Assembly: GCA_015680905.1 (NCBI GenBank)
Contig: CM027378.1
Coordinates: forward strand, 88,193,501 to 88,257,500
Reading direction: 5' to 3'
From: Coptis chinensis
Taxonomy: Eukaryota; Streptophyta; Magnoliopsida; Ranunculales; Ranunculaceae
DNA length: 64,000 bases
How positions within the stretch are numbered: position 1 is the first letter of the stretch; each line of letters opens with the position of its first letter. The notes below the pieces were generated by a model, which was not told the origin of the DNA, did no database searches, and worked only from the letters and a program-made list of their open reading frames with translations. Shown piece by piece: positions 48,140 to 60,599 of the stretch. Position numbers and translations under genes: made by a program.

Positions 48140-49905
48140 ATGACATAACTCATTGTATCGCAAAGATTGAACTGCATTGCAATTTGACAAATTTGGTTTG
48201 CTACCATTGTCTCTTACAACTCCGACTTTCAACGCTTTAGTCCACCTCTCAGAAGTATATATTGATTAGAATCGTATGTATATTATTATGATAAAATACC
48301 TTCAATATGTGACGACAAATAAGGCCAAGGGACTCAAACTTTTTGCAGCTACACTCGGTCCCGAAAAAGTTAGACATATCAATTCAAGACCTTTCTTACG
48401 CCCATCTTCTCTAGTAACTTCATATGTGTATGTTGTACCATCAACACTGCATTCCTTGATGTTATACATAAGATGTTCCTTATACTCAACTTCAAATATT
48501 TCAAAAACAACATGTGTGTACATATCGACGCTTGCTTTAGCATGGGTGTAGAGACAAATAACCTTTGGGACATCCGAGATGAATTGAAATCGGCTTCAAT
48601 TTCTACCGCTGCGTCGCGACTAAGTAGACACTCAAAACGATGAACAAACTTAGTCAAACTATACTTTCTCTTCACATAATTTTTCAAGAGACTATTGGTA
48701 CTTTCTCCACGGCGGTAGTGGTCATGTCTGCACAAAAAATGTCTCGCCCATACACTAATGCCCATTTCTTCTTTATTTTGATCAATTCAACCAACCACTT
48801 ATTTTCCAAAAGATCATAATCATGCAAAGATCTTGTCCCATCTTGATAAAAAATATCCTCCTCGTCTCACAATTGTATACACACTTATTGAAGTCGTTTA
48901 GAAACCCGGAACTCTGTATACATGGTGGAGGTGCTTTTCAACATTTAGATATATATGCCACAAACAAAGACGATCTTTGTTTTGAAAAAACAATTGGGAT
49001 AGCCTTCGCTATTCTTTGACACCGGTCGGTAAGAATAGTCTTTGGTGGTTTTCTCGACATTGCTTTTTAAAAGGTTTCAAACAACCATTTAAAAGACTCG
49101 GCACTTTCATCTATCAAAATCGCACCCCAAATATAATAGATCGCATATGATGATTGACACCAACAAATGGCTAAACGGTCGTCCATACTTGTTTGTTCTC
49201 CAGAAGTCGTAAAAAACAACAACATCTCCAAAGTAATTATAATCCATCACCGACGTTGCATCCGCCCGCCGAACATATTTGATAGTTGATTTTCATCATC
49301 ACGCGCAACTCATCGTAAAAAGAAAGATGGATTCTCGGCTTTCTTCCTTTTAAAATATTCTATAATTGCATTCCCATCTCCGTTTTGCCAAGTTCTTGCT
49401 CACGCTTCTTACGGAGATAATTTTTATAATCGATGTATGTAAAACCAACATTTTCTAGTCCTCCCGCTTGATCGTCATATATTTATAACTATCAATAGAG
49501 CGCAATTCTGCAAAGATCTAAACTACTAATTTCTGCTCCTTGTGGCTCTTTAACACGCCTTTGAGACCTCAACATGATACGTTGGATGGGGTTGCCAACT
49601 TCGTGGTTATGTTCATGTACCACCTCAATAACAACCCATTCGCTTTTACATTCGAAATAGCCATGTGAGCTTTGCAACCAATTCTTGTTTTAGATTTATC
49701 ATTTTTCACATTTTCATTCCGCTTATCCTTTTACGCACACCTTCCTTGAAACATACAAAGAACCGCCTCCTCAGTTTCTATCTGCTCTATAATATATTTT
49801 GTCCTTCCTAATACTAAAACCGATTTTATGAGCGTAGGAATTATAACTTGCATATGCCTCTTCCTCAGATTGAAAAATCAATCCCTCATATAACAAATCT
49901 TCCAT
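48140..49905 (-). pseudogene. FAR1-type MULE transposase
   Basis: The ATG at 49905 opens MEDLLYEGLIFQSEEEAYAS then YNSYAHKIGFSIRK, the FAR1 DNA-binding (WRKY-GCM1-like) fold. WVVIEVVHEHNHEVGNP with LRSQRRVKEPQ completes it by about 49540. The catalytic MULE domain spans about 49290-48900, with GDVVVF, AGAILIDESAESFKWLFETF-like text and KTILTDRCQRIAKAI. Next is GISVWARHFLCRHDHYRRGE with STNSLLKNYVK and EAEADFNSS (48765-48550), the region before the SWIM finger. The SWIM zinc finger reads CSCKKFESLGLICRHIL (about 48290-48345). Domain order equals FAR1/FHY3 relatives, which are domesticated MULE transposases. The frame is interrupted in several places as read. Confidence 0.85.
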
Positions 49906-50229
49906 TGTTAGTTAAAGAGATTTTCTTTTCTTTGGAGGGAGTATGAATAAAACCTTTTTTTTTTTCTTTTTTCGGATAGAGAGTTGAAGAAGAGGGCGAG
50001 ATTGTGGAGATTTCCCTCCCCCCATTTTCCACGTACAGAATCTTGCCTTATTCTTCCTTATTTGTAGCGATTTTATTTTGATTTTTTTGGTATCTTCTAT
50101 CTAACAATCGTTAGACCTCTTTGTTAATGGGTGTTAAAATGTGAACAGGTGTCACTATATTTTTGTAAAGTGTAAAAGGGCCACTTTTACACCGGAGAAA
50201 AGATCTGGCCTCTATATATATATATATAT

Positions 50230-51314
50230 TGTAGAGAATGTTTAAAACCATAATATGATGGAATTTTGTCCTAATCATGGACTATGGTTTAAACTTCAGA
50301 AGCCAGATCGATGAGGGACGGGGATCGGTGGCATGAAACAATCGGCTATAATAGTCTATGTGGTTCGGACTGTGACATGCACGTGAATATCTTTACATTT
50401 GCTGTCGTGGTTAAACATTTATTAACACACGTGCATGGCATGATAGGTACATGCTGTGGGGTATCCTAGTTTGAGTTCCTAATTGAATTGTTCGTGATTT
50501 CGTGTGTAACCTGGAGTCCCGGACTGCTGTGGTCTTCGTGATTTCGTGTATCGTGCGCAAGTAATATGGGCTGTTGGATTCAGTGGTCCAGTCCCATGAG
50601 TGGCCCAGAATTAGCGTATGGTGCTTCATTTATTTATTTATAGCAAACTCACAAGTTTTTCTAGGAGTTCTCATATAGCCCCTACTGATTTTACAAAGGG
50701 CACCAAATACTAACTACAAAGCAAACGGGTTTTAAATCTAGTAATGAAAAAAAATAACATTTTAAAATAATTTATTAATAATCAAAACACAAATTTTTTA
50801 TGAAATCTTATAATATTCAAAATCAATCAAGAAAAAATTTATAAAATTTATCACTAATTAATTGAAGATACTCATTGATTTATTAAAAGATGATGATTGA
50901 ATTATAAAATTTATCAAAATTTAGAAGAACCCCAACACGAAAACAAATAATTCTCATAATAATTTATGAATCAAATCTATAATCTTTTCTCCACAACATT
51001 ATCACAGTTGAATTCAAATCAAATCAAAACAAAACTTACTGAAATTATACAATCGCGCATTTGAATATGCCAATTTGTTCAATTTTATAGAAGATAATTG
51101 AAATTTTGAATTTTGTCAATATTGAAAATACACATTGAATTAATTGAACACAAGATAAAACCAAACTAATCAAAATTAAACAAATTTAATCTTAAGTGGT
51201 GCCAATTTAATTTTCAAGTGGTGCCCATTTAGTTTTAGAGTATATTTGGTTTTGTTTTGGGTGTGGGCAACTCTTGGCAAAATAAGTGGTGCCTTTATGA
51301 AAACCCTTTTTAGT
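50230..51314. other. Unannotated AT-rich spacer between MULE and second CACTA copy
   Basis: No gene, RNA or element end seen. A run of AAATCAAATC/TAATTGAA-type sequence from 50700 to 51180. Confidence 0.45.
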
Positions 51315-51760
51315 CACTACTCTGAAAAAGCTCATATACCATTTGTTATTTACTTGGTAAAGCCCAACAGCCAGCGTTTTACATACCGTGGGTAACAACC
51401 ACCGTGACAAATACTTCTAACAAAACCGGTGGGGAAAATATCTCTTATACCACGGTTTTAGTAAAAATTGGTATTGAATTTACAAACCGTGGTTAATAGC
51501 CCGAAAAGTCTCGCTATATTATTCGTGAACCGTAGGAAATATCTCTTATATACCACGGTTGGATACAACCCGTGGGTTATATAAGCTGATATATACCACG
51601 GTTGGATACTGAAAAGCGTGGGTTATATAAAGCGATATATACCACGGTTGGATACAAAACGGGTTATATAAACTGATATATACCACGGTTAGAAACCGTG
51701 GAAATAAAATATGATATATACCCACGGTTGGATACAAACCGTGGTTTATAGTTTTTTTAA
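51315..51760. repeat. Left terminus and palindromic subterminal repeats of CACTA copy 2
   Basis: CCACGGTT ... AACCGTGG units separated by TTATATAA-CTGATATATA, matching 3581-4005. Some units are damaged at the CCGTGG core. Confidence 0.75.
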
Positions 51761-52339
51761 ATAAAATCCCTAATTATTTGATTCTAATCATATTCATTCA
51801 ACTGCCTACCCCATTTTCACCATATATATCCACACACTTTGGATTTAAAACACATTGCTCAAATAAGCAATTCATAGTGCAACACAAACAAAAGAAATAA
51901 ATTTACACATCCAACACAAAGACATTGAATTGCTAAAAAGAATTTTGAACTTTTTGAGTCATCAATAATAAAAGAAACATCCAAATTTACTTGTTATATC
52001 AAAATAATAATGACCTAACTTTTGCAAAAATAAAAAAAAAAAATCTATTTGTTCCATCTAAAATATCAAAAAAAAAAAAATGGTGAGACCAAGCACCACA
52101 CCTTAATTGGAAAAGGTCAAAACCTAGCTAAGACTTCGGCGGCATGCCTCGAGCAGCTCCATTATGCTGGATGAATCTAAGAATTTCAAAGTCCTAACAA
52201 CATCAAGTTCCTCTTGTGTGTATGTATCTTTGAGGGATAGATTTGTCATCCGCCGCGATCAAAAGATAAAAAAAGTATATAATAACTAAATAATGAAGAA
52301 GTAACACAAAATAGAGAATGCTAGTGTATGATGAAATAT

Positions 52340-53781
52340 ACCTTATTTTTCAAAAAGAATTATCTAAACAAGCTTCCATTATTTCTCTCATAAACTTCAT
52401 TACGTAATACCCGCATTTTACTACCCGAGTTGGTACGGGCCCTAAGTACAAACATGGAAAATATTCATAAGCATATATTTTTCCAAACAAGATATATATG
52501 CATAAGAATTTGTTTATTACCATAATCCTTCCCCCCAATCGGACCTTTTTACTTCCTTTCCTTCAAGTCTTTCTATTTTCATGACCACACTTCAAAATAA
52601 GATCAATGTAAAACCTAATTAGCAAGTAAAAAGATAAGCAGCGAATGATCTAATTATTTCATATACATACACAATCATGACAAACCTTGTTAAAATAGAT
52701 ATCCATATCATTAGATGGTAGATTATGCATCGAATCCAACCAATTAAAAAGTCATTCAATAAATTAATAGCAATCAAAACCCAATGTCCACTACAAAAAG
52801 AGGCATGTGTTGGTTAAAAAGAAAAAATTAGGCATTAAAACTATAATATACATTCCAATGAAAATGATAAAACATGGATAGTATTAAAAATATAAGACAA
52901 TATTCTTACCCTGGATTATAAGGGATAAGAACAACTCTTTTTCCACTTGTATTATGCAAGCTCTCCACAATAATTTGAGTTTCTCATTTCCATTAAGCTC
53001 TTGTGAAAGATAAAGGGTTTATAAATCCAACGACATCAATGCATAACTGGAAATTAGATGTAAAGAATCCTAGAGAAAGAAAAAATAAAGCAATCATAAT
53101 TACTAAAACTAAATATGAATATCTAAGATTTTACGATAGCACCAACAATGAAATTTTGCAGATATTCTAACCTCATGTATACCACCAAAATAGCAACATC
53201 TAACCAACCCATGTTACATACATCCATTATATCGCTTTTTCTCCATAATGAAACTACCCATATTATCTCCAAACAATTCTCCTCCTATTGAAAATGTATT
53301 TAACCTTGGTCCCTCTGAAGCCATATTGAGGAATCCCACAAATGAATCTATTGCACCTTGATTATGACTATCACTAGTTTGATTTTTACTTCCCTAAATT
53401 AAAAAATCCAGAACAACCAATTATTAAAGAGAAGCCAAATTCAGTCGATCATATAACTTCATATTAAAGAATCTTGTTATTTACCTCAATGTCGCCTTTT
53501 ATAATAGACATGGTCCTTTTGGTCAAGGAACTTGTGTGCCAAGAGCATCTCACGACATATCTAAGCTCCTCCTCATTCACTTGTATAGGAAGAGCAAGGC
53601 GGCCTTCTTCTTCGTAAACAAGCCATACAACCCTTGACCCGAACATTATTGAGTCCCAAGGGTAACCGTTGAATTTCTTTTTTAGTTTATTTCCCTCGTA
53701 TACCAAGTCAATAATTTGTTCGACCAACCGCTGCCAAATAACATTTTTTCTATATAAATGTCTAAGTATCATAATAAGCAC
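52340..53781 (-). pseudogene. Ulp1-like C48 protease domain, CACTA copy 2
   Basis: Minus strand: KCGYYVMKFMREIMEACLDN near 52350-52430 contains the nucleophile. The HWVLIAI / WLDSMHN exon lies near 52700-52790, VVLIPYNPG near 52910-52960, and a GWLDVAIL-type exon near 53170-53290. Compared with copy 1 the glutamine-containing PYQPGS box is garbled, with a small rearrangement at a CCTGG-type site. The N-terminal piece is 53464-53781. Confidence 0.7.
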
Positions 53782-54149
53782 ACAACATTATATTTTAATA
53801 ACATATTACGTGTAAACTACAATTTACCTCCCCTAGACCAAATGTTTGACCTCGTGTTTTTCTTATTTGCCTTGTTCACATGATCAAATTTAGCCAAATT
53901 ACACTCTAGGCCCTACAATTGAAGTATAAATCTTAGAACCATTTTAAAATTATATATATAATGTGTAAACACTACTTACCTCTCTGGACCAGATGTTGGA
54001 CCACTGAAATGATGTTTGACCCGTGTTTTATTCTTATTTACCTTGTTCACACGATCCCGATTGAGCCAAATTACACTCTAGGCCCTACAATTGAAGTATA
54101 AATCTTAGAACCATGCAAACATTATTAAAATTATATATATCACGTGTAA

Positions 54150-55265
54150 AATGCTACTTGCTTGTCCTAGACCAGATGTTGGCCTCGAAAATGGTGTTAG
54201 ACCTTCTTTGTTTCTTATTTGCTTTGTTACCATGATCCGCTTTGGGCTTTGATGGAGGTTGGTCTGCCTTCCCATTTTTTTCAGCTATTAGTCGAAAAAT
54301 AAAATTTGTAGAAGGTGGAATGCATAAAATGGTTAAGGTCAAACATTTGTTGCACAAACACTAGATGCATAGCGATGAATGATGCACAAATAGATGGCAG
54401 GTTACCAATAAAATAAAATAAAATAAACATTCATGGTAACTTACTTGGCTGAGCATTTTTTACTAGTCTACTAGATTGATGTTTGTCGGATGAAGTGTAT
54501 CGCCCGATCAATATTGACACTGTGATATCTTGTTTGAAGAGATTTTTTCAGATGGTAAGGAGTTATCTTTGTCCTCCAACCTTCTGACTCTATCCAACAA
54601 CAACCTAACGTCTTCCCTCAAGGCGGTAGTTTTTCAGTCCCGTTTCTTGAATTGTTGATTCCAACTTTGTAACATGTTCCTTTGAGCCACGTTTGTTAAC
54701 ATGGAAATCGAGTGACGGGGATGCTCGGTGTGCCCAATACTAGAGTTAGATCATCTTTACTTCCTTCAATAACTACCTTTCCCTCCTCTACTTCCTTAGT
54801 CAGCACATCCTTCAATTAAGTTTTGAAGCAAACAAGGATTTAGTAAATCCAAATCTGACAAAAGCATTCATGTCTAACATTAAAACATAATAATAAATGA
54901 TTAGAAAACTTACAATCTTTTTTAGCCACTCTTCCAGAGTTGCTACTTCAATATATTTTCCTTTTTGAGTAAGCTCTTTTCCATATTGAAGGCCTTGGTT
55001 TTTCCATTAAAAGGATGGTCCCAACTCTTTTTTCTATGGTTACAAAATAATCACAAAGCAGCCAGGGGTTAATGTCTTTGAATGTCTTTGGAAACTCTTG
55101 GTTGAAACATTATCATACCCAAAACAAAATAACAAGTGCCTACATGTATAAATGTTGGGGCGGACAATGTACTCACCAATTGTTCTCCAATATCCCGGCA
55201 AATCCCGTCTTGCCCGCCCTATGGTTATATACTTTTCTTTGCTGCCGCTGTGAATTAAGTTTGCT
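54150..55265 (-). pseudogene. TNP1-type C-terminal exons, CACTA copy 2
   Basis: Counterpart of 6663-7563. The ALGTPEHPGR box is partly deleted (54690-54740 has only CGGGGATGCTCGGTGTGCCC of it), and the coiled-coil exon (54540-54650) is recognisable with shifts. The AKVYNHR exon lies near 55200-55260. Confidence 0.65.
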
Positions 55266-55319
55266 AATTTCGAAAAACATGGAATTAGTAGATCTTTAGG
55301 AATAAAACAATATATAGGT

Positions 55320-56390
55320 TTAATGTGATTGGATGTCTTTAATAGTGGGGATTAATTATCACAGCACACATCAAAGGCAATTTGGGAGGTCACATTCCTA
55401 TTAACAACCTAGGTTGGCACACAATCCTAGACTATCAAAGAACGCTTTGAAGTTTAGATGCAAAAATACTTTGTAGATGACATCTATGGCCGGTAGAATT
55501 TGGGGAGGTCACATTCACTCATTAACGTATTGCAAAGAATTTTAGAGGACCAACTATTTAAAGGTGCTTACTGTAATTGGGTTTGTGCGCATGTTGATTG
55601 CCATGTTGTTAGGGCCTATATCGACAAATTCATTATGTTGGTAGGAGAACAAAAGAGTGAATGAGACATTTAGAGAACACAGTCACATTATTTTCATGAA
55701 TGTTGGCGCATTTTTCATGACTTAATGTTGGCGAAGTCACTCGCAGCTAACTCTCCTCCACTTTAGCTCAACTCTCACTCGTCATAATGATTTTCATGAC
55801 TTAATGTTATGTGAGGTTTCAACATTAGCAAGAAAGGTTCGATGACGCTAAGAGTATTCCGGCATCCTGTTCCGGCCTAAAAGTCGACTACAAGTTATAA
55901 CCGAGGGAAGCCTTCCCAATGCCCGATTTCATCTAACCGAAGGCATCAAAGGTAAGCCAAAGTCGATAACGCCACTACCCGTTCTCTATAATATAGCTCT
56001 CACTCTTCGGGCTCTAATAGCTCCAACTCTCCGCCATAATAGTTTCGCTCGCATGTATTGTAAACAAAATTTATGAGCTTACGCCAGCCCATATAATTAA
56101 AGCTTAGAATATAATGGAAGAGCAACCGGGGAAAAACATATGGAAAGGCCAGACGGTATGATAATGTATGCTGCCGACAAAATTCAAAAGTGCTTAACAA
56201 GTGTATGCCGACAAGACCAAGACTTGCTAATCAACTACATCGACATTTTCATACAATACGCTCGTGTTAAAACAATCATCAAGCATTATGGATCGCGTGT
56301 ATAACAGCGATTAAAGTGTATGCCAGCTTTTCGATTTTCCGGCTTTGTGTATGCTTTTTCCAGAGGAAGCAAGGTTTGAAATGTTTCGTG
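55320..56390. other. Copy-2-specific segment in the CACTA cargo region
   Basis: About 1.07 kb replaces roughly 0.57 kb of copy 1 (7640-8205). Words repeat inside it: ATTTTCATGACTTAATGTT occurs at about 55789 and, as TTTTTCATGACTTAATGTT, near 55711; GGGAGGTCACATTC occurs at about 55383 and 55504. I see no domain. Confidence 0.5.
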
Positions 56391-56423
56391 CACCATCTCC
56401 ATTTTCCACAGCTACTATCGAGA

Positions 56424-56740
56424 CGACGATGAAGACTAATAAATCAAGACCCTCTCTACTATCACCATCATAGAGTAATCGGGTCGAGTTTTCGGCAATC
56501 GGGCGTCGAAGTTTTTGAATACCGCCGAGGTATCTTCCATCGAGAGACAATACGCTTTAGGCAATCGGTCGAGTTTTGAATCCGTAGATGTACCATCGGA
56601 TAGTATCAAGCCGAGAGATAGCCAAACTCCCCTCAATCGAAGCGTCGAGTTTTGAATATTCGAGTCTACGACTAATAAAGATGAAGACCTCTACTATCAC
56701 CATCAGATAGATAGTGAATTAAAGAGAACTTCAATGCATC
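56424..56740. repeat. Diverged tandem duplication, about 240 bp, in copy 2
   Basis: GACTAATAAA-CAAGACC-TCTACTATCACCATCA appears at about 56430 and again at 56668. TCGAGTTTTGAAT recurs at 56477 (as TCGAGTTTTCGG), 56570 and 56647. Copy 1 shows a single version near 8205-8300. Confidence 0.5.
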
Positions 56741-56799
56741 GCCTCTAAGCCAATGATACTCCTCGTGTCCTTGATCCTCAATACCATTCAAGAGGACCT

Positions 56800-59560
56800 T
56801 ACCCAGAACTAAAAGGGAGGGAATTGATATCTCCTCAACTCTTCGCTAAGCCATCAATGTTCAACCTATGACCAATCAGCTAACAGCCCATGACCTAACA
56901 AAGAAAAAATCAGAAATAAGAAACTTATCTTTGACTTGAACTTCACTTTCCAACTTGTTAGAGTAGGCTTTCATCGAACTAAAACTCTATCTTATGTTCA
57001 ACTCTCGCTTTCTTTCTTTCTCTTGCCTTAAGGAAAGCAATCGATGGATTGGATCATCCCGGGCTGGGGATTGAGCTCGGCCGGCCTGAAAGCACTACGA
57101 CGACTCGCTCGGCAACCGCCGGTTTGAACTAAGGTGATTTCCGAAGTGAAAACACATTGTATCCCTCGCCACTTCCTCTCAATGTATTTCTTCCTTCGCT
57201 TTGGGGCTATGGAAGGTACCGCCTTTGCCCAAAGCTACCAAAGAAACCGAACCCTTGAAAGAACATGGATTTCAACCAAGGTGCCAAAGACAAGAAGAGA
57301 TTTTTACCACGATGTTAATAATCATCGGGTCGAAAGTCATTTAGACCCTTTTTCCTCTATTATCTTATGTCGAGGTCCCCAGATCCAATCTCATAGTATA
57401 GGTTCCGTCTAAGCCTCAATCGCTTAATCCCACCCGAGAGAGAGTATGTGCATGAGTTTAAGGTACTTCATCCTCACAGACACACTCTTCTCAGATCCCT
57501 CTTATTGAGTGAGGACTTATTTGATTCGATTGCCTTTTAATCCGTAATATACTGAATAAATGGCTTTTATTATCTCCTACACGCTACTACAACACCAATA
57601 TACTTTTTCTTTATTTCCTTACTTTACTTTGGTTCAAAAACTAGTGGAGCTAGAGATTCGGTTGTTTAACCTGAGGCAATGAAATTGTTATGCGATGGAA
57701 GGACTGTTCCCTTTGCTTGTATTTCTCCCCGGTTCTCTCGATTGATCGATCAGCCATTATGTGCAGTGCAGGCGGTTTTAGTGCCTCTTAGCTCTAGGAT
57801 TATTCATGTGACCTGGTCTCACTGACTTAACCGCTGACAAATGCATTTTTTCTTCTATGTAAGGATGGATGATAATGGGTTTCAGCATCCTCTATTAGCG
57901 AAAGCCAGTCTACTCTTCCACAAAGGTGTACAATGCGTAAAATCTGTGGTTCTTAAGTTCATTCACTGTTCTTACTTCTCTAATCATTTCTTCCATTATG
58001 ATATAATGAGCATGGGTTTACTAAAAAGAGAAGCCACTTAGACGAAAGAAAGAAAGAAAGTCACTAAACTCACTAAAGTACAGCATGGATCTTCAGCAAG
58101 GAGAAATAGAGCTCATACAAGAATCCTGATATAGACACTTAACCTCTATGTTCGGTCCCTTGACTTGTAGTTGCTCTTCGCTTGGCAATTGCAAGAAGTA
58201 GTTGAATCGATCTATCGAGTTGGCAGCAGCCGTAGCTGATTCATTAACTATTCATCAAATAACAGAGGGGAATTTCATTGCAATTACTAGGTGTCCACGG
58301 CACTTTGGTACCGCCAAGTCTGCCCCGGCCGAGGTCTCAATTCATCGCTAACCTTGAGTCTCTCTCTATTGATTGATCTACTGAATCAACGGCAAGAGGC
58401 TTCAACCGAGCAATCGGACTATAGGCTTGCTTGGTTTAGTCGATCAAGCGTTCAATCTATCTATCATTCATACTTTATCGAGATATTGGGTTGGTCGAAC
58501 CACCACGAGAGGGTTTTACTACTTCGACTAAAGGGAAGGATAAACCGCCACTTGACCGAAGGGGACTACGGGAGTATTAAGCTAGCCTTAAAAGAATGCG
58601 ATAGGTTTGCGGTTCGGAGATGCAATAGAAGCGAGTTTCAGCGGTTGATCTAGTTTCATCGATCGCTCTAGTTGAAGCGATTCTGTTGATGAAGCAAAAG
58701 CAACCAAAGCAAGGAAGGATCCTTGGCTTACGAATGGCCCCATATCGGCTAGTCGACCGAGTTTTGGGTTATCTCGTATTCGAAGGCTGCTTTCGCCTTT
58801 GGCTACATGTGGATGGATTCTCTTGTACTTTAGTTCTAGTTCTAACTTTATTTTCCAAAACATATTTTTTTCTTGATAATATGATAACTCCTCAACTAAT
58901 CATTATCTGCCCCAAGGGATAGATCCAAAGACAAGGCTGCTATATTCACGCCCTAGCACCTAGTTGGTCATGGCCATACATCAAGGTGCAACAAACCCGA
59001 TTCGTCCGAGTATAGACCACCGTTGCAACAAAGCTGTGTCTCTGAACTTTATAACACTCTCCATAACATATCAAGAACAAGGTGATTTCGGAGTGAAAAC
59101 ACATGTTGTATCCTAACTCAAACTTCCTCTCGATGTATTTCTTCCTTAGCCTTTTGGGGCTATGGTCTTGCCTTACTTAAAGCTACCAAAGCTGGAACCC
59201 TTGAAAGAACATGGATTTCATCAAGGTGCCAGCACAAGAAGATTTTTACTAGAACTAGCTGTGTCACTAGCGCTTAAAGAATCACGATAGGTTTCCACAG
59301 CGGTTCGGGGATCTGATAGACACAGCGAGTTTCAGCGATTGATCTAGTTTCAATCGGTCGCTCTGTTGAGCGGTCGTTGATGAAGCGCAACAAAACAAGG
59401 AAGGTCCTTGGCTCAACGAATGGCCCCATATCGGCTAGTCGAGATAACGTTACACGGTATAGACTTGCTTTAGTCCTGATATGATGCAACAAGCTTGCAA
59501 CAAACCATTTTTCTTTTTCATTATAGCAGAACCTTCTGTTTGTTTTACTTTAAAAGGTTC
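56800..59560. other. Mitochondrial-looking cargo, CACTA copy 2, with internal duplication
   Basis: Collinear with 8500-10730 of copy 1 (same landmarks AGCACTACGACG, GGCTTGCTTGGTTTAGTCGA, GAATGGCCCCATATCGG). Additional material: 59080-59260 repeats 57130-57310 and 59240-59440 repeats 58560-58760, as if the block had been duplicated and its middle lost. No mitochondrial gene recognised. Confidence 0.5.
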
Positions 59561-60575
59561 TAATAATATACTCTGATTGTGATTGGCGCGATAGACTCAC
59601 ACAATTTACACCCAAAGTATATCATCCATCTTTATCGTAGGGGATTGTTCATGCTTTGTCTAGAACCTAGGAGGTCATGGTTCAAGTCGAGTCTCTATAT
59701 GCTAGTGGTTGCTAGTTCCTATGGACTTACAAATTCTCATTAGGAGTTACAAACTTTTCGGGCACTTGTTAGAATATGCAATCTATACTCTTGATCTTCC
59801 AGATTATCCACCGCCAAATACTCTTCACAATCGGGTCAAGGAATGGTACGGTATATCACGGATACTTCACAATCTAAGGAATCGCACAATACTTCACAAT
59901 CGACCACCACTATCACGGACAATACACCACCCCAAGTGAACATTACGGTACTTTGCAGTATAGATTACAATTTTACATGGTTTGTCATTTTTTATATGAA
60001 TCAACTAGTATCAATAATAGAAAATCCAATTTAAGATGCATCTTGAAGAAAATACTCATATCGGCTAAGGAAGGGCACCTCTCCGCCATTCTAAGAAAAT
60101 ACTCATAATCCAATTCAAGACCAATAGCGTAAGGCAAGTATGGCAATTCATATCAATAGTAGGGGGAATGAGAGACAAAGACCAACACTAAATCGGATAT
60201 GCCCGAAAATGCTTAATCTTTTAAAAAGTACAAGGTATCAATGTTCTATACTATTCTAAAAGTTGGCTACTATTTAGGAAAACCTCCTTAACTAAAAGCA
60301 GCACCTATTTTAGAGAGGAAGTAACTGCTATCTAGCAAGCGTCTGAACTTCGTGAGACTAAGCCCGGACTATGACTAAAGAGACTACCAAATTACTACCC
60401 ACACCCACACCCAAAGAGAAAATCCAAAGATAAAGTAATAGCACATGGGCTGAGGTTTTAGGGATGAAGGCAGATGGAAGTATCGAGAAGATAGAATGCT
60501 TGTTAACCGTAAATGAATACAATTATCCAAAACCAATCAAACTAACAAAAATAAGTTATCCTAACCTAAAATTTT
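59561..60575. other. Transposon-internal non-coding segment, CACTA copy 2
   Basis: Matches 10720-11765 closely. No coding signal. Confidence 0.5.
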
Positions 60576-60599
60576 TGGTGTCGGTCTTGACTTCACAAA

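Larger units (their letters stand above)
42797..50212 (-). mobile_element. Mutator-like element (MULE), about 7.4 kb, FAR1-type transposase plus OTU-like protease, carrying host gene pieces
   Basis: The left end (42797) reads GAGGCGGATCTTCTCATCCG then TGTAAAAGGAGCCTTTTACA. The right end (to 50212), on the minus strand, reads GAGGCCAGATCTTTTCTCCG then GTGTAAAAGTGGCCCTTTTA. Similarity extends about 62 bp to ...GACAC on both sides. TATATATAT (9 bp) directly flanks both ends (42788-42796 and 50213-50221), the right length for a MULE target duplication, although it lies in TA-rich DNA. Minus-strand genes fill 46.5-49.9 kb. The remaining 43.0-46.1 kb holds kinesin-14 and ALG11 fragments and a tRNA-like unit, making it a hybrid of autonomous-type MULE and Pack-MULE. 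Confidence 0.9.
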
